A stretch of DNA of 64,000 nucleotides from an uncultured Kordiimonas sp. Lineage in GTDB: Bacteria; Pseudomonadota; Alphaproteobacteria; Sphingomonadales; Kordiimonadaceae. The notes beneath the pieces are model-generated. The model worked only from the letters and a program-made list of their open reading frames with translations, ran no database searches and was not told where the DNA came from. Location of the stretch: positions 1,550,001 to 1,614,000 of the forward strand of contig CANNDZ010000001.1 in assembly GCA_947503575.1 (NCBI GenBank). Reading direction: 5' to 3'. Both the position numbers and the translations under genes were made by a program. Below are positions 37,723 through 48,477 of the stretch, piece by piece. Numbering within the stretch: position 1 is the stretch's first letter; every line of letters starts with the position of its first letter.

Positions 37723-37755
37723 GGCGCCGGGGCTTTTGCACTGGCGCCGCTTTTT
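37723..37755 (+). terminator. Terminator-like hairpin between tuf copy 2 and rpsJ
   Basis: GGCGCCGG pairs with CTGGCGCC (one G-T) around a ten-base loop, followed by GCTTTTT. It lies only 15 bases before rpsJ, so it is likely partial termination or attenuation between the str and S10 units. Confidence 0.5.
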
Positions 37756-37769
37756 AAGGTGTAAGATCA

Positions 37770-38084
37770 ATGGAAGCGCAAAATATTCGCATCCGCCTGA
37801 AGGCTTTTGACCACCGTGTGCTTGACCAAGCCACAGGTGAAATCGCCAACACGGCTAAGCGTACGGGCGCTCTGGTTCGCGGTCCAATCCCGATGCCAAC
37901 CAGAATTGAAAAGTTCACCGTGCTGAGAAGCCCGCACGTGAACAAGAAATCCCGCGAGCAGTTCGAAATGCGTACGCACAAGCGCCTGCTCGATATCGTA
38001 GACCCAACACCGCAAACGGTTGATGCTCTGATGAAGCTCGACCTGTCTGCTGGTGTGGACGTCGAAATCAAACTGCAAGGATAA
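37770..38084 (+). CDS. rpsJ: 30S ribosomal protein S10
   Basis: 104 residues. Opens [20 protein letters not shown] and carries [20 protein letters not shown] and RTHKRLLDI. Also the NusE subunit of antitermination complexes, contacting NusG. First gene of the S10 operon. Confidence 0.99.
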   Translation: MEAQNIRIRLKAFDHRVLDQATGEIANTAKRTGALVRGPIPMPTRIEKFTVLRSPHVNKKSREQFEMRTHKRLLDIVDPTPQTVDALMKLDLSAGVDVEIKLQG

Positions 38085-38089
38085 GACCC

Positions 38090-38860
38090 ATGCGTACAGG
38101 TTTGATTGCAAAAAAACTCGGTATGACCCGTGTCTTCAATGACCGCGGTCACCACGTGCCGGTAACTGTCTTGCAGCTTGATGGCTGTCAGGTTGTTGCT
38201 CAGCGCACGGAAGAAAAAGATGGTTATACGGCGCTCCAGCTTGGTGCCGGTAGCCGCAAGGTAAAGAATGTGTCCAAAGCTCAGCGCGGTCACTTCGCCA
38301 AAGCGGAAGTAGAGCCTAAAGCAAAAATTGCTGAATTCCGTGTTGGTGCAGATGGCATGGTTGACGTGGGTGCAGAACTGACGGCAGACCACTTTGTTGC
38401 AGGCCAGCGTGTTGACGTTGTTGGTACCAGCAAAGGTAAAGGTTTTGCCGGTGCGATGAAGCGTCATAATTTTGGTGGTCTTCGTGCGTCGCATGGTGTG
38501 TCTATCTCTCACCGTTCACATGGTTCTACGGGTCAATGTCAGGACCCAGGCCGTGTGTTCAAAGGTAAGAAGATGGCCGGCCATATGGGGGATGCTCGTA
38601 CAACGGTTCAAAACCTTGAAGTTGTCGAAACTCGCGCCGAAGAGGGCCTGATCCTCGTTAAAGGTGGTTTGCCTGGCTCTAAAGAGGGTTGGGTACTGGT
38701 TTCTGACGCCGTGAAAAAGGCACTCCCTGCGGATGTGCCGATGCCAGCTGCTTTTCGGGCACCTGCAGTCGAAGAAGAAGCGCCCGCTGAAGTAGCAGCC
38801 GCTCCGGAAGCCGATGCAGCACCTGCTGAAGACGCAGCTGCAGAAAAAGGCGAGGAATAA
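38090..38860 (+). CDS. rplC: 50S ribosomal protein L3
   Basis: 256 residues, longer than the usual 205-215 because of an Ala/Glu-rich C-terminal tail (about 225-256, [17 protein letters not shown]). The core has [19 protein letters not shown] and [14 protein letters not shown]. Such tails are seen in other alphaproteobacteria; the tail's role is unknown. Confidence 0.98.
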   Translation: MRTGLIAKKLGMTRVFNDRGHHVPVTVLQLDGCQVVAQRTEEKDGYTALQLGAGSRKVKNVSKAQRGHFAKAEVEPKAKIAEFRVGADGMVDVGAELTADHFVAGQRVDVVGTSKGKGFAGAMKRHNFGGLRASHGVSISHRSHGSTGQCQDPGRVFKGKKMAGHMGDARTTVQNLEVVETRAEEGLILVKGGLPGSKEGWVLVSDAVKKALPADVPMPAAFRAPAVEEEAPAEVAAAPEADAAPAEDAAAEKGEE

Positions 38861-38863
38861 GTC

Positions 38864-39484
38864 ATGAAGACGAATGTCCTTACACTTGACGCCAAGAAAG
38901 CCGGCGACATCGAACTTGATGAGGCGATCTTTGGTGTAGCAGCGCGCGCAGATATTCTGCACCGCGTTGTAAACTGGCAGCTTGCCAAGCGCCGTGCAGG
39001 AACACACGCCGTGAAATTCCGTTCGGATATTTCACGCACGGGTGCTCGTTTCGGTCGCCAAAAAGGTGGCGGTACAGCCCGTCACGGTTCACGCCGCTCC
39101 AACATCTTTATTGGTGGTGGTCGTGCATTTGGTCCGATCCCTCGGGATCATGGCTTTAGCCTGCCGAAGAAAGTTCGCAAACTTGGTCTGAAGAGTGCGC
39201 TCTCTGCCAAGCAAGCTGACGGTAAACTCATTGTTGTTGATACTGCAGACCTAAAAGACGGTAAAACCAAGGAACTTCAGGCTAAGCTTGAGAAACTTGG
39301 TGTTTCAAACGCTCTTTTTGTTGATGGTCCGGAAGTGAACGAAAACTTCCTCCGTGCGGTTCAAAACATCCCAAATGTTGATGTGCTGCCAAGCCAGGGC
39401 GCAAACGTTTACGACATTCTGCGTCGTGACACGCTGATCCTGACCAAAGCCGCTGTCGAGACACTCGGGGAGAGGCTCAAATGA
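38864..39484 (+). CDS. rplD: 50S ribosomal protein L4
   Basis: 206 residues. The exit-tunnel loop is [21 protein letters not shown]-terminal [19 protein letters not shown]. In E. coli L4 also regulates the S10 operon. Its stop overlaps the rplW start (ATGA). Confidence 0.98.
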   Translation: MKTNVLTLDAKKAGDIELDEAIFGVAARADILHRVVNWQLAKRRAGTHAVKFRSDISRTGARFGRQKGGGTARHGSRRSNIFIGGGRAFGPIPRDHGFSLPKKVRKLGLKSALSAKQADGKLIVVDTADLKDGKTKELQAKLEKLGVSNALFVDGPEVNENFLRAVQNIPNVDVLPSQGANVYDILRRDTLILTKAAVETLGERLK

Positions 39485-39774
39485 ACAACGTAAAGCATTT
39501 TGACGTTATCAAGAGTCCGGTCATCACCGAAAAGGCGACCCTGGGTTCAGAACATAACCAGGTGACTTTCAAAGTTGCGATTGACGCCACTAAGCCTGAA
39601 ATCAAGGCTGCTGTGGAAGCGCTCTTTGAAGTGAAAGTCACTAAAGTCAACACGCTGCGCCAAGAAGGCAAGATTAAGCGGTTCCGTGGTGTAAAAGGCA
39701 AACGCGCCGAATACAAAAAAGCCATGGTTACCCTTGCTGAAGGTAACAGCATTGATGTGACGACGGGAGTTTAA
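39481..39774 (+). CDS. rplW: 50S ribosomal protein L23
   Basis: 97 residues. [20 protein letters not shown] and [16 protein letters not shown] are the family blocks. It sits at the tunnel exit and docks trigger factor and SRP. Overlaps rplD by four bases. Confidence 0.98.
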   Translation: MNNVKHFDVIKSPVITEKATLGSEHNQVTFKVAIDATKPEIKAAVEALFEVKVTKVNTLRQEGKIKRFRGVKGKRAEYKKAMVTLAEGNSIDVTTGV

Positions 39775-39777
39775 CCG

Positions 39778-40614
39778 ATGGCATTGAAGCAATATAAACC
39801 GGTTACTCCGTCTCAGCGTGGTTTGGTTCTTGTTGACCGTGATGGTCTGCACAAGGGCAAGCCTGTTAAGGCGCTGACTGAAGGACTAACCAAGTCTGGT
39901 GGACGCAACAACACTGGCCGTATCACTGCACGTCGCATTGGTGGCGGTCACAAGCGTACGTACCGGAAAATAGACTTTAAGCGCACTAAATGGAACATGC
40001 CTGCGACAGTTGAGCGTCTTGAGTATGACCCCAACCGTACGGCGTTTATCGCCCTTATCAAATACGAAGACGGCGAGCTCGCTTACATCTTGGCACCTCA
40101 GCGTTTGGCTCCTGGCGATACTGTTATCGCTGCGGAAAAAGCCGACGTGAAGCCCGGTAATGTTATGCGGCTTTCCAACATGCCTGTTGGCACCATCATC
40201 CACAATGTGGAGATGAAAGCAGGCAAAGGCGGCCAGATCGCCCGTTCAGCAGGTACATACGCCCAGCTGATCGGTCGTGACCGCGGTTACGCACAGCTTC
40301 GCCTGAGCTCAGGTGAAGTACGCGTCGTTCGCGGCGAGTGTGTTGCAACGGTTGGTGCTGTCTCTAACCCTGATAACCAAAACATCAAGCTCGCTAAAGC
40401 GGGTCGGAATCGCTGGTTGGGTAAACGTCCATCTGTTCGTGGTGTTGCCATGAACCCGGTGGATCACCCACATGGTGGTGGTGAAGGTCGGACCTCTGGT
40501 GGTCGTCATCCTGTGACGCCTTGGGGTAAGCCTACTAAAGGTAAGCGCACTCGCTCTAATAAAGCGACAGATAAGCTTATCATCCGGTCGCGCCACGAGC
40601 GCAAGAAACGTTAA
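39778..40614 (+). CDS. rplB: 50S ribosomal protein L2
   Basis: 278 residues. Contains [20 protein letters not shown] near the N-terminus and the signature [20 protein letters not shown] with the conserved His needed for peptidyl-transferase assembly. Confidence 0.99.
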   Translation: MALKQYKPVTPSQRGLVLVDRDGLHKGKPVKALTEGLTKSGGRNNTGRITARRIGGGHKRTYRKIDFKRTKWNMPATVERLEYDPNRTAFIALIKYEDGELAYILAPQRLAPGDTVIAAEKADVKPGNVMRLSNMPVGTIIHNVEMKAGKGGQIARSAGTYAQLIGRDRGYAQLRLSSGEVRVVRGECVATVGAVSNPDNQNIKLAKAGRNRWLGKRPSVRGVAMNPVDHPHGGGEGRTSGGRHPVTPWGKPTKGKRTRSNKATDKLIIRSRHERKKR

Positions 40615-40626
40615 GGAGTCCCGAAT

Positions 40627-40908
40627 ATGGCACGCTCTGTATGGAAAGGCCCTTTCGTTGACATGCATCTTCTTAAGAAGGTGGAAGCAGCTCAAGAAAG
40701 TGGCAAAGCAAGTAATGTGATCCAGACCTGGTCCCGCCGGTCTACGATCCTGCCCGACTTTGTAGGTATTACGTTCAACGTCTACAACGGCCAAAAGTTC
40801 ATTCCTGTGTATGTGACCGAAGATATGGTTGGTCACAAGCTGGGTGAGTTTTCCCCAACGCGGACTTACTACGGTCACGCTGCGGATAAGAAAGCGAAGA
40901 GGAAGTAA
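40627..40908 (+). CDS. rpsS: 30S ribosomal protein S19
   Basis: 93 residues. [20 protein letters not shown] at the start and [20 protein letters not shown] at the end, both standard. Two bases separate it from the rplV GTG. Confidence 0.98.
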   Translation: MARSVWKGPFVDMHLLKKVEAAQESGKASNVIQTWSRRSTILPDFVGITFNVYNGQKFIPVYVTEDMVGHKLGEFSPTRTYYGHAADKKAKRK

Positions 40909-40910
40909 CC

Positions 40911-41291
40911 GTGGGTAAGCAATCTGCAAAACGCCGTTTGGCGGATAACGAAGCCGTTGCGACAGCAACACAGCTTCGTGGCTCGCCCCAGAAACTGAAT
41001 CTGGTCGCAGCCTCAATTCGCGGTATGAAAGTGGAAAAAGCTCTGACAAGCCTGAGCTTCAACCGTCGCCGTACTGCTGTTGATGTTAAATCTGTTCTCG
41101 AAAGCGCAATTGCGAATGCCGAGAATAACCATAACCTTGATGTGGACAGCCTGATTGTTGCTGAAGCCACTGTGGGTAAGGCACTGACCATGAAACGGTT
41201 CCGTGCTCGTGCCCGTGGTCGTGTCGGCAAGATCGTAAAGCCGTTCAGTCGTCTGCGCATTGTTGTGCGTGAAGTAGAGGAGACTGCATAA
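40911..41291 (+). CDS. rplV: 50S ribosomal protein L22
   Basis: 126 residues with a GTG start; GAAGAGGAAG in the end of rpsS serves as ribosome-binding site. Contains [20 protein letters not shown] and the tunnel loop [18 protein letters not shown]. Its stop (TAA) shares a base with the rpsC ATG. Confidence 0.98.
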   Translation: MGKQSAKRRLADNEAVATATQLRGSPQKLNLVAASIRGMKVEKALTSLSFNRRRTAVDVKSVLESAIANAENNHNLDVDSLIVAEATVGKALTMKRFRARARGRVGKIVKPFSRLRIVVREVEETA

Positions 41292-41986
41292 TGGGTCAGA
41301 AAGTAAGCCCAGTAGGTCTGCGCCTTGGTGTTAACCGCACCTGGGACTCGCGCTGGTATGCCGAAGGCGATGATTATGGCAGCCTGTTGCACGAAGACCT
41401 GAAAATTCGCGAGTTCATCGAAAAAGAACTGTCGCAAGCCGGCATTTCAAAAGTCGTGATCGAACGTCCAGCAAAAAAATGTCGTGTAACTATCTATTCT
41501 GCACGTCCTGGTGTGATTATCGGTAAAAAAGGCGCTGACATTGAGAAGCTTCGCCGCAAGGTGGCTGGCCTTACGTCTGCTGAAGTGAGCCTCAACATTG
41601 TTGAAGTTCGCAAGCCTGAGATTGATGCCAAGCTGATTGCTGATGGTATTGCGCAGCAATTAGAGCGCCGTGTTGCGTTCCGCCGTGCGATGAAACGCTC
41701 GGTACAAAGTGCAATGCGCCTTGGTGCAGGTGGTATCCGTGTGAACTGTGCTGGTCGTTTGGGCGGTGCAGAGATTGCCCGGACAGAATGGTACCGCGAA
41801 GGCCGCGTGCCACTTCACACACTGCGCGCCGACATTGACTATGGCACTTCTGAAGCCCTGACTGCTTATGGCATCTCGGGCATCAAGGTGTGGGTCTATA
41901 AAGGCGACATCATGGAACACGATCCAATGGCTCATGAGCGTCGTGCAAACGAAGCCCAAAGCCAAGGTGGTCCATCCCGCCGTTAG
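41291..41986 (+). CDS. rpsC: 30S ribosomal protein S3
   Basis: 231 residues. [20 protein letters not shown] at the start, KH motif [17 protein letters not shown], and the C-terminal domain with [18 protein letters not shown]. Overlaps rplV by one base. Confidence 0.99.
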   Translation: MGQKVSPVGLRLGVNRTWDSRWYAEGDDYGSLLHEDLKIREFIEKELSQAGISKVVIERPAKKCRVTIYSARPGVIIGKKGADIEKLRRKVAGLTSAEVSLNIVEVRKPEIDAKLIADGIAQQLERRVAFRRAMKRSVQSAMRLGAGGIRVNCAGRLGGAEIARTEWYREGRVPLHTLRADIDYGTSEALTAYGISGIKVWVYKGDIMEHDPMAHERRANEAQSQGGPSRR

Positions 41987-42018
41987 GCTGGATGGGATAG
42001 TCGAAGGAAGCACAGACA

Positions 42019-42429
42019 ATGTTGCAACCGAAACGTACAAAGTTCCGCAAGGCTCATAAGGGTCGTATCCATGGCAATGCCAAGGGCGGAACCGATTTGA
42101 ACTTTGGTCAGTTCGGGTTGAAAGCAACCCAAGCTGGTCGTGTCACCGCTCGTCAAATCGAGGCGGCGCGTCGTGCCATGAACCGTCATATGAAACGGTC
42201 TGGTAAAGTCTGGATCCGGATTTTCCCGGACGTTCCAGTAACGGCGAAGCCTACCGAGGTTCGGATGGGTAAAGGTAAAGGCTCTGTTGATCGTTGGGTG
42301 GCCAAGGTAAAACCTGGTCGCGTCATGTTCGAGATTGACGGTGTCTCTGAAGAAATCGCACGCGGTGCGTTTGAGCGGGCGGCTGCGAAGCTCTCCGTTG
42401 CAAGCCGCATCGTCGAGCGCATGCACTAG
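42019..42429 (+). CDS. rplP: 50S ribosomal protein L16
   Basis: 136 residues. [19 protein letters not shown] and RVGKGKG-type block [21 protein letters not shown]. Binds near the A-site tRNA elbow. Confidence 0.98.
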   Translation: MLQPKRTKFRKAHKGRIHGNAKGGTDLNFGQFGLKATQAGRVTARQIEAARRAMNRHMKRSGKVWIRIFPDVPVTAKPTEVRMGKGKGSVDRWVAKVKPGRVMFEIDGVSEEIARGAFERAAAKLSVASRIVERMH

Positions 42430-42442
42430 GCGGAGAAGAGCA

Positions 42443-42634
42443 ATGAAGGCAACAGATCTTCGTGCCAAGTCCAAAGACGAGCTCCGCGATGAGCTTGTCA
42501 GCTTGAAGAAAGAGCAGTTTAACCTGCGCTTTCAGGCGGCAAGTGGGCAATTGGAAAATACAGCACGGGTTCGTCAGGTGCGCCGCGATGTAGCGCGTAT
42601 CCAGACGATTCTGTCTGAACAAGCAGAGGCGTAA
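42443..42634 (+). CDS. rpmC: 50S ribosomal protein L29
   Basis: 63 residues from ATG 42443 (CGGAGAAGAG upstream); an in-frame extension into rplP is rejected. Two-helix hairpin with [20 protein letters not shown] and [17 protein letters not shown]. Confidence 0.97.
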   Translation: MKATDLRAKSKDELRDELVSLKKEQFNLRFQAASGQLENTARVRQVRRDVARIQTILSEQAEA

Positions 42635-42644
42635 GGAGAAACTC

Positions 42645-42881
42645 ATGCCAAAGCGTATTCTGCAAGGTGTGGTCGTAAGCGACAAAGGGTCAAATACCGT
42701 TGTTGTGAAAGTAGAACGTCGGATCAAGCATCCATTGCTTGACAAAATTATTCGTCGTTCTAAGAAGTACCACGCTCATGACGAGAGCAACACAATTCAG
42801 GTTGGCGAGACTGTTCGTATTGAAGAGTGTCGTCCTATCTCGAAACTGAAAACTTGGCGCGTAGTTGGTGGTGAGGCCTAG
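42645..42881 (+). CDS. rpsQ: 30S ribosomal protein S17
   Basis: 78 residues. [20 protein letters not shown], then [10 protein letters not shown] and [20 protein letters not shown], the S17 signature. Confidence 0.98.
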   Translation: MPKRILQGVVVSDKGSNTVVVKVERRIKHPLLDKIIRRSKKYHAHDESNTIQVGETVRIEECRPISKLKTWRVVGGEA

Positions 42882-42933
42882 GCCTTACCTCAGCTTTTGT
42901 GCTGGTTTTAAACTGAAGAAAAGGGTGTAACCC

Positions 42934-43302
42934 ATGATTCAAATGCAAACCAACCTCGATGTGGCCGACAACTCTGGGGCCAAGAGGGTGCAGTGCATTA
43001 AGGTCCTTGGTGGATCTAAACGAAAGACGGCCGGAGTAGGCGACATTATTGTCGTCTCAGTCAAAGAAGCGATCCCACGGGGTCGGGTGAAAAAAGGTGA
43101 CGTGCATCGTGCCGTCATCGTGCGTACAGCAAAAGAAGTTCGTCGCAACGATGGCACCGCCATCCGGTTTGACAACAACGCCGCTGTACTTGTGAACAAA
43201 AACCACGAACCAATTGGTACCCGTATTTTTGGCCCAGTTGTTCGTGAACTGCGTGCGAAGAAGCATATGAAGATCATTTCGCTTGCACCGGAGGTGCTGT
43301 AA
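42934..43302 (+). CDS. rplN: 50S ribosomal protein L14
   Basis: 122 residues. [20 protein letters not shown] and the signature region [19 protein letters not shown]. Its TAA overlaps the rplX ATG by one base. Confidence 0.99.
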   Translation: MIQMQTNLDVADNSGAKRVQCIKVLGGSKRKTAGVGDIIVVSVKEAIPRGRVKKGDVHRAVIVRTAKEVRRNDGTAIRFDNNAAVLVNKNHEPIGTRIFGPVVRELRAKKHMKIISLAPEVL

Positions 43303-43616
43303 TGGCCGCTAAATTGAAAAAAGGCGATAAGGTCGTTGTGGTTGCCGGTAAAGACAAGGGCAAGCGCGGCGAAATTCTGTCAGTTCTGCCATCGGAAGGC
43401 CGGGCTGTTGTACAGGGTATTAACCTTGTGAAACGCCACCAGCGTCCAACGCAGACAAGCGCGGGCGGTATCAATACCAAGGAAGCTCCAATCCAGCTCT
43501 CCAATCTTATGATTGAAGACCCGAAAGATGGCGCTCCGACCCGTGTAGGTTTCAAAGTAGAGGACGGCAAAAAAGTTCGTTTTGCCAAGAAGTCCGGAGA
43601 GGTGATCAATGGCTGA
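43302..43616 (+). CDS. rplX: 50S ribosomal protein L24
   Basis: 104 residues. KOW motif [20 protein letters not shown]; assembly initiator of the 50S subunit. Overlaps the rplE start by eight bases. Confidence 0.98.
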   Translation: MAAKLKKGDKVVVVAGKDKGKRGEILSVLPSEGRAVVQGINLVKRHQRPTQTSAGGINTKEAPIQLSNLMIEDPKDGAPTRVGFKVEDGKKVRFAKKSGEVING

Positions 43617-44166
43617 TAAAACAATGCCACGCCTTCGTACGAAGTATGAAGATTCGGTTCGTGCGTCTCTTCAAGAGAAGTTCGGCTACAAAAACCCAAT
43701 GCAGGTTCCGAAACTGGACAAGATTGTGATCAACATGGGTGTTGGTCGTGACGGTGTTCAGGACAAGAAAAAGGTGACGAAAGCGGCTTCAGAAATTGAA
43801 GCGATTGCTGGTCAGAAACCTGTCATCACGCGGGCACGAAAGTCTATCGCGGGCTTCAAGCTGCGTGAGGGCATGCCAATTGGTGCGAAAGTAACGCTTC
43901 GCTCCGAACGCATGTACGAGTTTCTGGATCGCCTGATTACCATTGCAATGCCCCGTATTCGTGACTTTCAGGGTGTTAACCCAAAGTCTTTTGACGGAAA
44001 CGGCAACTATGCGATGGGCGTTAAGGAACAGCTCATTTTCCCTGAAATCAGCTACGACAACGTAGATCAGGTTCGGGGTATGGACATTATTATCTGCACC
44101 ACGGCTCAGACCGATGATGAAGCACGTGAGCTTCTTCGCGGTTTTGATATGCCGTTCAAAGCGTAG
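43609..44166 (+). CDS. rplE: 50S ribosomal protein L5
   Basis: 185 residues. [20 protein letters not shown] and [20 protein letters not shown] are family blocks. Binds 5S rRNA with L18 and L25. Confidence 0.99.
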   Translation: MADKTMPRLRTKYEDSVRASLQEKFGYKNPMQVPKLDKIVINMGVGRDGVQDKKKVTKAASEIEAIAGQKPVITRARKSIAGFKLREGMPIGAKVTLRSERMYEFLDRLITIAMPRIRDFQGVNPKSFDGNGNYAMGVKEQLIFPEISYDNVDQVRGMDIIICTTAQTDDEARELLRGFDMPFKA

Positions 44167-44180
44167 CAGGAGGGTTTATC

Positions 44181-44486
44181 ATGGCTAAGAAGAGCGCCAT
44201 TCAAAAAAACAAGCGTCGTGAGAAAATCGTCGCCAAGTACGCAACAAAGCGTGCCGAGCTTAAAGCGAAGGTTTACGATAAAAGCTTGTCAGAAGACGAG
44301 CGTTGGCTCGCTGCATTGCAGCTTGCTGCGCTGCCACGTGACGGTGCTTCGACCCGGCTTCGCAATCGTTGTGAAGTGACTGGTCGTCCGCGCGGTTACT
44401 ACCGTAAATTCAAGATGTCTCGTATTGCGTTGCGTGAGCTCGGCTCCGCTGCAAAAGTACCAGGCCTTGTTAAGTCAAGTTGGTAA
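44181..44486 (+). CDS. rpsN: 30S ribosomal protein S14, zinc-free type
   Basis: 101 residues, the long form without the four-cysteine ribbon. [20 protein letters not shown] followed by [20 protein letters not shown] is the S14 signature region. Confidence 0.98.
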   Translation: MAKKSAIQKNKRREKIVAKYATKRAELKAKVYDKSLSEDERWLAALQLAALPRDGASTRLRNRCEVTGRPRGYYRKFKMSRIALRELGSAAKVPGLVKSSW

Positions 44487-44498
44487 AGGGGAAAGCTC

Positions 44499-44897
44499 AT
44501 GTCGATGACTGATCCTATCGCAGATATGCTGACCCGTATTCGCAACGGCCTGATGGCAGGAAAAACCGTTGTAACGTCACCAGCATCCAAAACCCGCCAG
44601 CGTATTCTTGATGTGCTACAGCGGGAAGGTTACATCCGCGGCTATTCGCGTATTGACGGTGAGGCTAATAAAGCCGAGCTGACAATCGAACTGAAATACA
44701 TGGAAGGCGAACCTGTTATCCGCACGATTAATCGTGTGTCCAAGCCTGGTCGCCGCGTATACAGTTCAGTGCGTGATTTGCCACGTGTTCACAACGGCCT
44801 GGGAATTTCGATCGTATCCACACCGAAAGGTGTTCTCTCTGACGCGGAAGCGCGGGAGAACAACGTGGGCGGCGAAGTTCTCTGCACCGTATTCTAA
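44499..44897 (+). CDS. rpsH: 30S ribosomal protein S8
   Basis: 132 residues. [18 protein letters not shown] and the C-terminal [20 protein letters not shown] signature. In E. coli S8 represses the spc operon at the message. Confidence 0.98.
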   Translation: MSMTDPIADMLTRIRNGLMAGKTVVTSPASKTRQRILDVLQREGYIRGYSRIDGEANKAELTIELKYMEGEPVIRTINRVSKPGRRVYSSVRDLPRVHNGLGISIVSTPKGVLSDAEARENNVGGEVLCTVF

Positions 44898-44911
44898 GGA
44901 AGGGTAACGAA

Positions 44912-45445
44912 ATGTCCCGTATCGGTAAAAAGCCTGTGGCTATTCCGGCTGGCGTCACCGTTTCCCTAGACGGTAGCGACCTGTCGGTCAAAGGCCCAAA
45001 AGGTGAGCTCGCGATGTCTTTCGTTCCGGAAGTGACAGTCAGTCACGAGAATGATGTCATTAGTGTATCACCTGTTAATGACACAAAGCGTGCTCGCTCC
45101 ATGTGGGGAATGCAGCGCTCTATGGTAAGCAACATCATCGAAGGTGTGACCAGTGGTTTCTCCAAGAAACTCGGTCTGCAAGGTGTTGGTTATCGGGCGC
45201 AGATGAAAGGCTCCGCGCTGAATCTTCAGCTTGGTTTTAGCCATGACATCAATTTCCCTGTGCCTGCAGGCATTAAAATTGAAACGCCTGATCAAACAAC
45301 GATCGTGATTTCCGGCATCGACAAGCAGCTTGTTGGTGAAACGGCAGCCAAGATCCGCGAATACCGCAAACCAGAGCCATACAAAGGCAAGGGTGTTCGG
45401 TATGACGGCGAATACGTCTTCCGCAAAGAAGGCAAGAAGAAGTAG
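44912..45445 (+). CDS. rplF: 50S ribosomal protein L6
   Basis: 177 residues. MSRIGKKPVAIPAGVTVSL at the start and PEPYKGKGVRYDGEYVFRKE at the end, the L6 signature. Confidence 0.98.
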   Translation: MSRIGKKPVAIPAGVTVSLDGSDLSVKGPKGELAMSFVPEVTVSHENDVISVSPVNDTKRARSMWGMQRSMVSNIIEGVTSGFSKKLGLQGVGYRAQMKGSALNLQLGFSHDINFPVPAGIKIETPDQTTIVISGIDKQLVGETAAKIREYRKPEPYKGKGVRYDGEYVFRKEGKKK

Positions 45446-45454
45446 GTGGCACCA

Positions 45455-45814
45455 ATGGCAAGTAGCACAAGTAATTTTGAACGACGCCGCCAGCGTAACC
45501 GCAACCAGCTTAGTAAAGTTGGCAACGGGCGGCCGCGTCTTTCTGTCCACCGGACAAACCAGCATATTTATGCGCAGGTCATTGACGATGTGAAAGGGGC
45601 AACACTTGCTGCGGCCTCAACACTCGACCCTGATCTCAAAAGTGATGCATCATCAGCCAATATCGATGCTGCGTCTAAAGTTGGAAAATTGATTGCCGAG
45701 CGGGCCAAAGCCGCGGGCGTTGAATCAGTCGTATTTGATCGCGGTGGTTTCTTGTACCACGGCCGCGTCAAAGCACTTGCTGAAGCAGCGCGCGAGGGCG
45801 GCCTGAGCTTCTAG
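45455..45814 (+). CDS. rplR: 50S ribosomal protein L18
   Basis: 119 residues from ATG 45455; a GTG at 45446 would add three residues but leaves no room for a ribosome-binding site. [20 protein letters not shown] and [20 protein letters not shown] are standard. Binds 5S rRNA. Confidence 0.97.
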   Translation: MASSTSNFERRRQRNRNQLSKVGNGRPRLSVHRTNQHIYAQVIDDVKGATLAAASTLDPDLKSDASSANIDAASKVGKLIAERAKAAGVESVVFDRGGFLYHGRVKALAEAAREGGLSF

Positions 45815-45840
45815 GCTTGGTATAAGGAAAAGGATGTCCC

Positions 45841-46425
45841 ATGGCACGCCCAGAACGCAATCGCCAAGAACGCGGTAATCGCGAAGAAAGCGAACTCATT
45901 GAAAAGCTTGTCCACATTAACCGTGTGGCCAAGGTGGTAAAAGGTGGTCGACGGTTTGGTTTTGCAGCCCTTGTGGTTGTTGGTGACCAACGCGGTCGGG
46001 TTGGTTTCGGTAACGGTAAAGCCCGTGAAGTACCAGAAGCAATCCGCAAAGCAACCGAAGCCGCAAAGAAAAACATGATCCGTGTACCGCTGAAAGAAGG
46101 CCGTACGCTACACCATGATATCCGGGGCCGTCACGGCGCGGGTAAAGTGTTGCTGCGCACCGCCGTTGCGGGTACAGGTATCATTGCTGGTGGTCCAATG
46201 CGTGCGGTGTTTGAAGCACTTGGCGTTCAGGACGTTGTGACCAAATCGCAAGGGTCTTCAAACCCTTACAACATGGTTCGCGCAACGTTTGATGCTTTGT
46301 CGCTGCAAAACTCGCCTCGTATGGTTGCAGCGAAGCGCGGTAAGAAAGTAGCTGACATCGTGGCACGTCGCGGCGAAGTTAAAGCTGCTGGCGCCGACGC
46401 TGTTGACGCTGCAGAAGCGGAGTAA
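45841..46425 (+). CDS. rpsE: 30S ribosomal protein S5
   Basis: 194 residues. [20 protein letters not shown] and [20 protein letters not shown], then the C-terminal domain with [15 protein letters not shown]. Ends in a short Ala/Glu-rich tail. Confidence 0.98.
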   Translation: MARPERNRQERGNREESELIEKLVHINRVAKVVKGGRRFGFAALVVVGDQRGRVGFGNGKAREVPEAIRKATEAAKKNMIRVPLKEGRTLHHDIRGRHGAGKVLLRTAVAGTGIIAGGPMRAVFEALGVQDVVTKSQGSSNPYNMVRATFDALSLQNSPRMVAAKRGKKVADIVARRGEVKAAGADAVDAAEAE

Positions 46426-46431
46426 TGACCG

Positions 46432-46620
46432 ATGGCTGCTAAGAAAAAAACAGTGAAAATCACCCAGATCGGTAGCCCTATTCGCCGCCGTGAAGACCAG
46501 CGTCAGACGCTGGTTGGGCTGGGTCTTAACAAAATGCACAAAACGCGTGAGCTTGAAGACACGCCAGCAGTGCGTGGCATGATCAACAAGGTGCACCATC
46601 TCGTGCGCGTTGAAGATTAA
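46432..46620 (+). CDS. rpmD: 50S ribosomal protein L30
   Basis: 62 residues. [20 protein letters not shown] and [20 protein letters not shown] match L30. Confidence 0.97.
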   Translation: MAAKKKTVKITQIGSPIRRREDQRQTLVGLGLNKMHKTRELEDTPAVRGMINKVHHLVRVED

Positions 46621-46641
46621 GCCGGCGTTTGGAGAATTGTG

Positions 46642-47097
46642 ATGAAACTCAATCAACTGAGCGATAACGCCGGTGCTCGCAAGTCTGCGATGCGTGTTGG
46701 CCGCGGTATCGGTTCTGGCAAGGGTAAAACTGCCGGTTCCGGTCACAAGGGTCAGAAAGCTCGCTCCGGTGTGGCTATCAATGGTTTTGAGGGTGGCCAA
46801 ATGCCACTGTATCAACGCCTTCCTAAGCGTGGTTTCAACAGCCGTAATAAGAAAGAGTACCAGCTTCTGAATATCGGTCGTCTTCAAAAGGCGATTGACG
46901 CTGGTAAACTGGACGCCAAATCCCCAATTACTGTCGATAGCCTCGTGGAAGCGGGTGTTGTTGGCAAGGTTGTGGACGGTGTTCGTCTGCTTGCTAGGGG
47001 TGATCTGAAAGCCAAAGTCGATATCACAGTAACAGGTGCCTCTAAAATGGCAGTTGAAGCTGTTGAGAAGGCTGGCGGTAAAGTCACCGTTGCATAA
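46642..47097 (+). CDS. rplO: 50S ribosomal protein L15
   Basis: 151 residues from ATG 46642, seven bases after GGAG; the GTG at 46639 is too close. [15 protein letters not shown], then [20 protein letters not shown] and the C-terminal L15 block [19 protein letters not shown]-like region. Confidence 0.98.
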   Translation: MKLNQLSDNAGARKSAMRVGRGIGSGKGKTAGSGHKGQKARSGVAINGFEGGQMPLYQRLPKRGFNSRNKKEYQLLNIGRLQKAIDAGKLDAKSPITVDSLVEAGVVGKVVDGVRLLARGDLKAKVDITVTGASKMAVEAVEKAGGKVTVA

Positions 47098-47142
47098 CAA
47101 AAACCTGAGCCGAGATAACTTTTAGGGCTGGAGACCGCATTT

Positions 47143-48477
47143 ATGGCATCTGCTGCTGAACAACTTGCGTCCAATATCAGTTGGTCTGCCTTTTCAAAGG
47201 CAGACGAGCTGAAAAAGCGAATTCTGTTCGCTCTTGGTGCGCTCGTCATTTTCCGGCTGTGCAGCTATATCCCTATTCCCGGGATTGATGCGGCAGCCGT
47301 TGAACGTATGTTCGCCAATCTGGAAGGAGGATTTGTCGATATCGTCAATACCTTCTCCGGCGGTGCGTTGCAGCGGACGTCGATCATCATGCTGGGTATC
47401 ATGCCCTACATCTCGGCTTCGATTATCATGCAGCTTCTTACCACCATGAATTCCACGCTTGCGCAGTGGAAAAAAGAAGGTGAGCAAGGCCGCAAGAAAA
47501 TCAACCAATATACACGATATGGTACTGTTCTGCTGACGATTGTTCAGGGTTGGGCCATTGCGGCAGGCCTTGAAAGCCAGCCTGGTGTTGTTGTGGACCC
47601 TGGCTTGTTCTTCCGCTTTACGGCGGTGGTGACGCTGTTGGGTGGTACCATGTTCCTGATGTGGCTTGGTGAGCAAATCACCCAACGCGGCATTGGGAAT
47701 GGTATTTCCCTGATTATCTTTGCAGGTATCGTCGCAGAATTGCCAGGCGTATTGGCTCAGGCGTTTGAGCTTAGCCGTACAGGGCAGCTTAACTTCCCGG
47801 TATTGCTGGCTCTTTTGGCAGGCGCTGCGGCTCTGATATGGTTCATTGTTTTCTGTGAGCGTGCACAGCGTCGCGTCGTGATCCAGTACCCGAAGCGTCA
47901 GCAAGGCAACCGGGTTATGCAGGGCGACAAGTCGCATCTGCCACTAAAGCTTAATGTCGCGGGTGTTATTCCACCGATCTTTGCAAGCTCTCTGCTGCTT
48001 ATGCCCCTGACGGTGGCTGGCATGTCGGCGCAGGGCGGGAACGAATTTCTGGGCACCGTAACCGCTATTCTGGCGCCTGGTCAGCCGGTTTACATCGCGC
48101 TTTACATCGGGCTCATTGTTTTCTTCTGCTTTTTCTATACGGCTATTCAGTTTAACCCTGAAGATACCGCAGACAACCTGAAAAAAAACGGTGGCTTTAT
48201 TCCTGGTATTCGCCCCGGTAAGCGCACCGCGGAATATCTGGATTACGTCCTGACACGCCTGACGGTTATCGGGTCTGCGTATTTGTCCGTAGTGTGTGCA
48301 ATCCCTGAATTTATTATCAGCGCCTCTGCGATCCCGTTTTACCTTGGTGGTACGAGTTTGCTAATCGTTGTGAATGTGACCATGGACACCGTGAGCCAGA
48401 TTCATTCACACCTGATGGCGCAGCAATATGAAGGCTTGTTGAAGAAAGCCCGCCTCAAGGGAGGTCGCAACAGATGA
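47143..48477 (+). CDS. secY: Preprotein translocase subunit SecY
   Basis: 444 residues with ten membrane spans. RLCSYIPIPGIDAAAVERMF leads into the plug region, FSGGALQRTSIIMLGIMPYI and GNGISLIIFAGIV are signatures, and cytoplasmic loop 5 has YPKRQQGNRVMQGD. Forms the protein-conducting channel with SecE and SecG. Its end overlaps the adk start. Confidence 0.99.
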   Translation: MASAAEQLASNISWSAFSKADELKKRILFALGALVIFRLCSYIPIPGIDAAAVERMFANLEGGFVDIVNTFSGGALQRTSIIMLGIMPYISASIIMQLLTTMNSTLAQWKKEGEQGRKKINQYTRYGTVLLTIVQGWAIAAGLESQPGVVVDPGLFFRFTAVVTLLGGTMFLMWLGEQITQRGIGNGISLIIFAGIVAELPGVLAQAFELSRTGQLNFPVLLALLAGAAALIWFIVFCERAQRRVVIQYPKRQQGNRVMQGDKSHLPLKLNVAGVIPPIFASSLLLMPLTVAGMSAQGGNEFLGTVTAILAPGQPVYIALYIGLIVFFCFFYTAIQFNPEDTADNLKKNGGFIPGIRPGKRTAEYLDYVLTRLTVIGSAYLSVVCAIPEFIISASAIPFYLGGTSLLIVVNVTMDTVSQIHSHLMAQQYEGLLKKARLKGGRNR

